DNA of 18,981 bases from Pseudomonadota bacterium (GTDB lineage: Bacteria > Pseudomonadota > Gammaproteobacteria > Burkholderiales > Gallionellaceae), in contig JAJXWG010000009.1 in assembly GCA_021781695.1 (NCBI GenBank), positions 1 to 18,981 on the forward strand. The letters run 5' to 3'. Positions 14,514 to 18,981 of this stretch are shown here, piece by piece; the stretch's first letter is position 1, and each line of letters starts with the position of its first letter. The translations under genes and the position numbers were made by a program. A model generated the notes under the pieces. The model had not been told where the DNA came from. It saw only the letters and a program-made list of their open reading frames with translations, and did not search any database.

Positions 14514-15482
14514 GTGTTTTTAGATAATTTCAACCAGTTGTTGGCGCAGGATATGAAGGCGGTCGACCGGGTCATACGCGACCGGCTGCATTCGGAAGTG
14601 CTGCTCGTGAACCAGGTCGGCGAATACATCGTCAACAGCGGCGGCAAGCGCCTGCGTCCGGCCCTTGTGGTGCTCTCATCCCATGCCTTTTCCTATTGCG
14701 GCACTGCGCACCACGATCTGGCCGCAGTGGTCGAGTTCATACATACCGCAACGCTGTTGCATGACGATGTGGTGGATGAGTCCGACCTGCGCCGCGGCCG
14801 AAAGACTGCCAACGCGCTGTTTGGCAATGCGGCTTCGGTTCTGGTTGGCGATTTCCTGTATTCGCGAGCCTTCCAGATGATGGTCGAGGTGGGGCAGATG
14901 CGCGTGATGCAGACGTTGGCCGATGCGACCAATGTGATCGCAGAGGGGGAGGTATTGCAGCTCTTGAACTGCAACGATGCGGATGTCGATGCAGAAAATT
15001 ACATGCGCGTGATCCACTACAAGACGGCAAAACTGTTCGAGGCCGCGATGCGGCTGGGCGCGATTCTGGGCAAGGCTGATGCGAAGATGGAAGCGGAAGC
15101 CGCGACCTACGGCATGCACCTGGGTACGGCCTTCCAGCTGGTCGACGATGTGCTGGATTATTCGGCCGATGAGCAGGCAACAGGAAAACATCTGGGCGAT
15201 GATTTGAGCGAGGGTAAACCCACGTTGCCGCTGATTTTTGCGATGCAGCATGGCACTGTTGAACAGGCGGCCATCGTGCGCGCCGCGATAGAGCAGGGTG
15301 ATGTGGGCAAGTTTGCCGATGTGCTTAAGATCATTCGAGATACGGGTGCGCTGGACTTTACGCGCCAGCAGGCCATGCGAGAAGTTGAGCTGGCCTGTGC
15401 CGCGATTGCCGGTTGGCCTGGTTCAAAGTACAAGGAATGCCTGATAGAATTGGCGCACTTTGCCGCCACGAGGCAATACTGA
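14514..15482 (+). CDS. ispB: Polyprenyl (octaprenyl-type) diphosphate synthase
   Basis: It extends farnesyl diphosphate with isopentenyl units to make the side chain of ubiquinone or menaquinone. The first aspartate-rich motif is LLHDDVVDESDLRRG (Asp84, Asp85, Asp88) and the second is LVDDVLDY (Asp211, Asp212, Asp215). GGKRLRP (43-49) binds diphosphate. GTG 14514 gives 322 residues, the usual length, and has AGGA six bases upstream. A TTG at 14487 in the same frame adds nine residues and has no visible binding site. The product chain length (C40 or other) cannot be fixed from sequence. The stop codon ends two bases before tRNA-Pro. Confidence 0.95.
   Translation: MFLDNFNQLLAQDMKAVDRVIRDRLHSEVLLVNQVGEYIVNSGGKRLRPALVVLSSHAFSYCGTAHHDLAAVVEFIHTATLLHDDVVDESDLRRGRKTANALFGNAASVLVGDFLYSRAFQMMVEVGQMRVMQTLADATNVIAEGEVLQLLNCNDADVDAENYMRVIHYKTAKLFEAAMRLGAILGKADAKMEAEAATYGMHLGTAFQLVDDVLDYSADEQATGKHLGDDLSEGKPTLPLIFAMQHGTVEQAAIVRAAIEQGDVGKFADVLKIIRDTGALDFTRQQAMREVELACAAIAGWPGSKYKECLIELAHFAATRQY
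15422..15450 (+). promoter_or_regulatory. Candidate tRNA-Pro promoter inside the end of ispB
   Basis: TTCAAA (15422-15427, four of six) and TAGAAT (15445-15450, five of six) are 17 bases apart. The predicted start near 15457 would give the tRNA a 5' leader of about 28 bases. Only two bases separate the ispB stop from the tRNA, so a promoter for the tRNA alone must lie within ispB. Confidence 0.4.
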
Positions 15483-15484
15483 AA

Positions 15485-15561
15485 CGGGGTGTAGCTCAGC
15501 CTGGTAGAGTGCTACGTTCGGGACGTAGAAGCCGGAGGTTCGAATCCTCTCACCCCGACCA
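15485..15561 (+). tRNA. tRNA-Pro, anticodon CGG
   Basis: A 77-base cloverleaf with acceptor stem CGGGGTG/CACCCCG and an encoded CCA end. The anticodon stem is CTACG/CGTAG around loop TTCGGGA, so the anticodon is CGG (15519-15521), which reads the proline codon CCG. The T arm contains GGTTCGAATCC. It lies between ispB and a PP0621-type gene, an order I recall from related betaproteobacteria. Confidence 0.97.
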
Positions 15562-15588
15562 GAACTGGTCGACAGTATCGGAGTCTCC

Positions 15589-15795
15589 ATGAGTCGTTTG
15601 ATTTTTTTGTTTGCGATTGCGGCAGTGGTTTATCTGCTGCTCAAATCCTATCGCAAGGATGAAAGCGCAAACAGGGAGCCGGAAGACATGGTGCGCTGCG
15701 CGCATTGCGGCGTTCATCTGCCTGTGAGTGAAAGCTTGCGCGATGGGGACTTGTATTTTTGCAGTGCTGCTCACCGTGATGCCCATCGGACCTAG
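15589..15795 (+). CDS. PP0621-type small membrane protein with zinc-ribbon-like cysteines
   Basis: A 68-residue protein. One N-terminal helix (residues 4-18, LIFLFAIAAVVYLLL) anchors it, leaving a short soluble domain with possible metal ligands: Cys37, Cys40 and His43 in CAHCGVH, then Cys58 and His62 in YFCSAAH. GGAG precedes the ATG. The family is conserved next to pilS in beta- and gammaproteobacteria, but its function is unknown to me. It ends three bases before pilS, so it is probably cotranscribed. A link to the PilS/PilR system is suggested by position only. Confidence 0.85.
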   Translation: MSRLIFLFAIAAVVYLLLKSYRKDESANREPEDMVRCAHCGVHLPVSESLRDGDLYFCSAAHRDAHRT

Positions 15796-15798
15796 GCG

Positions 15799-17418
15799 AT
15801 GCGTAAGGTGAATGTGCAGGCTGTCGATTACACGCCTATCGAGTTCTGGCGTTCGCTGAACTATTTCAATCTTTATCGCTTCGCGCTGGCTGTTTTCATC
15901 ATTGTTCTGGCCTGGATTTCTGACGTCCATTCGCTGTATGGTGAGGACAGGGGAGGGTTGTTTGAGATCACGGCCTGGCTATATGCTCTGAGCGTGCTGT
16001 TGTCATACACGCTTTTGCGCCGGCGCTGGATACGTTTCTCCTGGCAGCTGGCAGTGCAGGTGTGCAGCGATATTGCGGCCCTGACTGTGTTGAATTATGC
16101 CAGCGGCGGCGTTGTGAGCAGCGTCGGCCTGCTGTTGATGGTTTCGATGGCGGTGGCAGGCATCATCAGCCGCGGAAAAGTCACGCTGTTTTTTGCGGCA
16201 TTGGCAAGCATCGCCGCACTGCTTGAGCATGCCTATGCGGTATTGCATGACGGCGCTCCCGCAACGGAATACATCCAGGTCGGGTTTTTGTGCATGGCCT
16301 ATTTTACAGCCGCGGGGCTTGCTCACAAGCTGGCCCGCTATGCGCTGGAGAATCAGAATCTGGCGCAGCGTCGCGGCAGAGATTTGATCGGCATGGCCGA
16401 GGCGAACCGGCTGGTGATGCGCGATATGCAGGATGGCGTGATCGTATTGGACGAGCACGACAGGATCGTGCAGATGAATCCCAGTGCAGCGCAAATGTTG
16501 CATAAAACAGGGACATCTGGGCGCCTGCTGTCGGAGAGTTTTCCGCTGCTCTATGAGCAGTATGCTTTATGGAAAGGCAATGTCCTGAGCGGTCGTGAAA
16601 CATTGCAACTGGATGGCGGTCTGCAGGCAAGGCTGCGTTTTGTGGGGGTGGAGCGCCAAGCATCACAGGGGGCCGTGATCTTTCTGGAAGACATGCAGCA
16701 TGTGCAGGCGGAGGCCCAGCAGATCAAGCTTGCGGCGCTGGGCAGGCTGACTGCAAACCTGGCCCATGAAGTGCGCAATCCGCTCTCTGCGATCAGCTAT
16801 GCGACAGAGCTGTTGCAGGAGGAAACGCATGACGCCAGACAGGAAAGACTACTGCATCTGATCCGGGAGAATACGCAACGCATCAATCGCATCGTGGAAG
16901 ATGTGATGCAGTTGAACCGGCGTGATCGTGCTAGGCCGGAAACTTTCGATCTGGCCGCGTTGCTGCCTGGTTTTGCGGATGAATTTGCCCAGGCTGAGCG
17001 GGTCGAGCCCGGCGTGCTGATGCTCAAGGCCGGGCAGGTCGGCATGGTCAGTTTTGACCGAGGGCATTTTCGTCAGGTATTGTGGAATCTGTGCCGCAAT
17101 GCCTTGTATTATGGAAAGCATGCACCAGGCAGCCTGGTGTTGCAGGTGTTTCTTGATCGCGGGCGCGTGACGCTGGAAGTGCAGGACGATGGCCCGGGCG
17201 TTTTGCCGGAGCACAGATCCCGTCTGTTCGAGCCATTTTTTACGACTGCCGAGCAGGGGACTGGACTTGGGTTGTACATTGCGAAAGAGCTTTGCGAAGC
17301 CAACGGGGCATGGCTGGAATATCATGATGAGGAACACGGCCGGCAGGGTGCTTGCTTCCGTATTATTTTTGGTGAGAGACGCTTCATAAACAGACCGGTG
17401 CGCGAACATGGCGGATAA
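15799..17418 (+). CDS. pilS: PilS sensor histidine kinase of type IV pilus control
   Basis: A 539-residue inner-membrane kinase that phosphorylates PilR, encoded next. About six membrane helices occupy residues 25-175, as in PilS. A PAS domain follows (about 200-300, 'MRDMQDGVIVLDEHDRIVQM'). The phosphorylated histidine is His323 in NLAHEVRNPLSA. The ATP-binding domain shows the N box (WNLCRNALYYGKH, Asn430 and Asn434), DDGPGV (463-468), LFEPFFTT (476-483) and GTGLGL (487-492). All catalytic residues are present. In Pseudomonas aeruginosa, PilS senses pilin level in the membrane. The start is three bases after the previous stop, with only a weak AGG before it. The 3' end overlaps pilR by 11 bases. 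Confidence 0.94.
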   Translation: MRKVNVQAVDYTPIEFWRSLNYFNLYRFALAVFIIVLAWISDVHSLYGEDRGGLFEITAWLYALSVLLSYTLLRRRWIRFSWQLAVQVCSDIAALTVLNYASGGVVSSVGLLLMVSMAVAGIISRGKVTLFFAALASIAALLEHAYAVLHDGAPATEYIQVGFLCMAYFTAAGLAHKLARYALENQNLAQRRGRDLIGMAEANRLVMRDMQDGVIVLDEHDRIVQMNPSAAQMLHKTGTSGRLLSESFPLLYEQYALWKGNVLSGRETLQLDGGLQARLRFVGVERQASQGAVIFLEDMQHVQAEAQQIKLAALGRLTANLAHEVRNPLSAISYATELLQEETHDARQERLLHLIRENTQRINRIVEDVMQLNRRDRARPETFDLAALLPGFADEFAQAERVEPGVLMLKAGQVGMVSFDRGHFRQVLWNLCRNALYYGKHAPGSLVLQVFLDRGRVTLEVQDDGPGVLPEHRSRLFEPFFTTAEQGTGLGLYIAKELCEANGAWLEYHDEEHGRQGACFRIIFGERRFINRPVREHGG

Positions 17419-18781
17419 AATGAAGGCACATCACGGTGCAGACGACAAGGTCGTGCTGCTGGTCGACGACGAGCCTGACATACTGGAGCTTTTGGAAATG
17501 ACGCTTTCCGGCATGGGGCTCAAGGTGGACAAGGTGCGTGGCGTGCAGGAAGCGATGAGCTGCCTTGCGGCAAATCGCTACGACCTGTGTCTGACGGATA
17601 TGCGCATGCCGGATGGCGATGGGCTGGAACTGGTGAAATACATCGCCGCAAAGAAAATCGATGTGCCGGTTGCGGTGATCACGGCCCACGGCAATATGGA
17701 AAATGCAATCACGGTGCTCAAGGCGGGTGCATTTGACTATCTGGCCAAACCGCTTTCTCTCGAACAATTGCGCAACCTGGTGAAATCCGCGCTAAGCCTG
17801 CCGCAGGCTGCTCATACCGACGACAAGCAGCTGCTGGGGCATGCGGCTGCGATGCAGAAGGTGCGCGATTTGATCGAGAAGGTGGCGCGCAGCCAGGCCC
17901 CCGTGCATATCAGTGGTGAATCGGGCAGCGGCAAGGAATTGGCCGCAAAGCTGATCGTGCAGAGCGGTGCGCGCCGGGATCAACCCATGGTATCCGTGAA
18001 CTGTGGCGCAATACCGGAAAACCTGATGGAAAGCGAATTCTTCGGCCACAAGAAGGGCGCATTCACCGGGGCTGACAAAGACAAGGAAGGGCTGTTTCAG
18101 GCGGCGAACGGAGGCACCCTGTTTTTGGATGAGGTGGCCGATCTTCCACTTGCCATGCAGGTAAAACTGTTGCGTGCGATACAGGAGAAACGCATCCGCA
18201 AGGTGGGGGCGACCAATGAAGAGCCGGTGGACGTGCGTCTCATCAGCGCGACGCACAATGATCTTGCCGAGCGCGTAAAACAGGGACAGTTCCGCCAGGA
18301 TCTGTTTTATCGCCTGAATGTGATTCCGATACAGATGCCCACGCTGCGCGAATTGCGCGAGGATATCCCGCAGATTGCCCAGCAGAAGCTAAAGCAGTTG
18401 AGCTCAAACGCTGCGGTGCGTTTTTCCGGCGAGGCGCTGGAAGCCCTCAAGAATTACAATTTCCCTGGCAATGTAAGGGAGCTTGAAAACATCATCGAGC
18501 GCGCGTTGGCGTTGTGCTCTGGAGATCTTATAGAAATGCATGATCTGCATCTCATGCCTGCCGAACGCGCGCAGCAGGATGCCAGTGAAATGGACGACAA
18601 ATATCCGCTGACGGATTATCTGGACAGGGTGGAAAAGGAGGCCTTGCTCGAGGCATTGCAGAAAACCGGTTTCAACCGGACCGCGGCTGCAAAACTGCTG
18701 GGGCTGACATTCCGCACCATACGCTATCGCATGGAGAGACTGGGCATCAAGAGCCCTGCCGGGACAGACGATGCAGATTGA
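17408..18781 (+). CDS. pilR: PilR sigma-54-dependent response regulator
   Basis: A 457-residue NtrC-family activator, expected to switch on pilA-type promoters with sigma-54. The receiver domain has Asp20-Asp21, phospho-acceptor Asp64 (LTDMRMPDGDG), Thr92 and Lys114. The AAA+ domain has Walker A GESGSGKE (170-177), the sigma-54-contact loop GAFTGA (217-222), Walker B LFLDEV (238-243) and the FPGNVRELEN segment. A Fis-type helix-turn-helix ends the protein (NRTAAAKLLGLTFRTIRYRM, 423-442). All key residues are intact. ATG 17408 lies inside pilS, and ATG 17420 just after the pilS stop is an alternative. No sigma-54 promoter was recognised in this window, so the pilin target lies elsewhere. Confidence 0.95.
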   Translation: MADKMKAHHGADDKVVLLVDDEPDILELLEMTLSGMGLKVDKVRGVQEAMSCLAANRYDLCLTDMRMPDGDGLELVKYIAAKKIDVPVAVITAHGNMENAITVLKAGAFDYLAKPLSLEQLRNLVKSALSLPQAAHTDDKQLLGHAAAMQKVRDLIEKVARSQAPVHISGESGSGKELAAKLIVQSGARRDQPMVSVNCGAIPENLMESEFFGHKKGAFTGADKDKEGLFQAANGGTLFLDEVADLPLAMQVKLLRAIQEKRIRKVGATNEEPVDVRLISATHNDLAERVKQGQFRQDLFYRLNVIPIQMPTLRELREDIPQIAQQKLKQLSSNAAVRFSGEALEALKNYNFPGNVRELENIIERALALCSGDLIEMHDLHLMPAERAQQDASEMDDKYPLTDYLDRVEKEALLEALQKTGFNRTAAAKLLGLTFRTIRYRMERLGIKSPAGTDDAD

Positions 18782-18981
18782 TCCGGACGGATGGCTTTCG
18801 GGGGTCAAACACATCGCGTCGCCCAACTTTGACCAGCGCGAAAGCGCCATCGAACTTCTGGTGATACACAACATCAGCCTGCCGCCTGGCGAATTCGGAG
18901 GAGAGGGCGTTGAGCGCCTGTTCACCAATACGCTGGACAGGGATGCGCACCCTTATTATCGAACCATACCCGAGGGGCGTG
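18771..18981 (+). CDS. ampD: AmpD-type N-acetylmuramyl-L-alanine amidase, N-terminal part, runs off the right edge
   Basis: Seventy residues are visible, starting MQIDPDGWLSGVKHIASPNF. LLVIHNISLPPGEFGG carries the first expected zinc-binding histidine (VIHN), and LFTNTLDRDAHPYY matches AmpD. The enzyme cleaves anhydromuramyl-peptides in the cytoplasm during cell-wall recycling and affects beta-lactamase induction where AmpR is present. The remaining zinc ligands lie beyond the edge. The start overlaps the pilR stop by 11 bases, so it probably shares the pilSR transcript. A start within pilR further upstream is unlikely. Confidence 0.9.
   Translation, partial: MQIDPDGWLSGVKHIASPNFDQRESAIELLVIHNISLPPGEFGGEGVERLFTNTLDRDAHPYYRTIPEGR

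Noticed and set aside
15557..15570. Palindrome GACCAGAACTGGTC at the 3' end of tRNA-Pro, considered as an integration site
   Set aside because: There is no integrase gene, no second copy of the tRNA end and no mobile-element cargo next to it. A six-base dyad here can arise by chance.

Overview
The window looks like a chromosome segment from a betaproteobacterium, most likely in or near the Nitrosomonadales/Gallionellaceae. This rests on protein sequence character and on the orders ilvB-ilvH-ilvC-psd-pssA-leuA and ispB-tRNA-Pro-PP0621-pilS-pilR-ampD. Genus-level placement is an inference without a search. Coding density is high and nearly every base is assignable.

Region 1 (1-4733, minus strand): the upstream end of a tightly coupled operon of the aryl-polyene/flexirubin/xanthomonadin type. 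In transcription order it encodes an acyl carrier protein, a COG4648 membrane protein, an AMP-ligase fused to a hotdog dehydratase, an LpxL-like acyltransferase, a LolA-like lipoprotein carrier, and the start of an MMPL-family exporter that runs off the left edge. Every junction overlaps by 1 or 4 bases. Ketosynthases, ketoreductase and further carriers would be expected beyond the left edge.

Region 2 (4734-5251, plus strand): an AT-richer gap followed by a small unrecognised gene with a good ribosome binding site.

Region 3 (5235-6566, minus strand): a three-gene module of an ECF-like sigma factor, a one-pass membrane protein (DUF3619) and a secreted protein with three LTPxQ motifs (DUF3106). 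The layout suggests sigma factor, membrane anti-sigma and periplasmic sensor. This is the best candidate in the window for a poorly described system.

Region 4 (6628-14412, plus strand): a branched-chain amino acid and phospholipid block. IlvB/IlvH (acetohydroxyacid synthase) and IlvC feed valine, isoleucine and leucine synthesis, and LeuA starts the leucine branch. PssA and Psd make phosphatidylserine and then phosphatidylethanolamine. An MHS-type MFS transporter follows. ilvC is bracketed by two inverted arrays of 7-base repeats with different sequences but the same architecture. The second runs from the ilvC stop codon to one base before the psd start codon.

Region 5 (14431-18981, plus strand): ispB (polyprenyl diphosphate synthase for the quinone side chain), tRNA-Pro(CGG), a small PP0621-type zinc-ribbon-like membrane protein, the PilS/PilR two-component system for type IV pili, and the start of ampD. 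No insertion sequence, prophage, CRISPR array or rRNA gene was seen.
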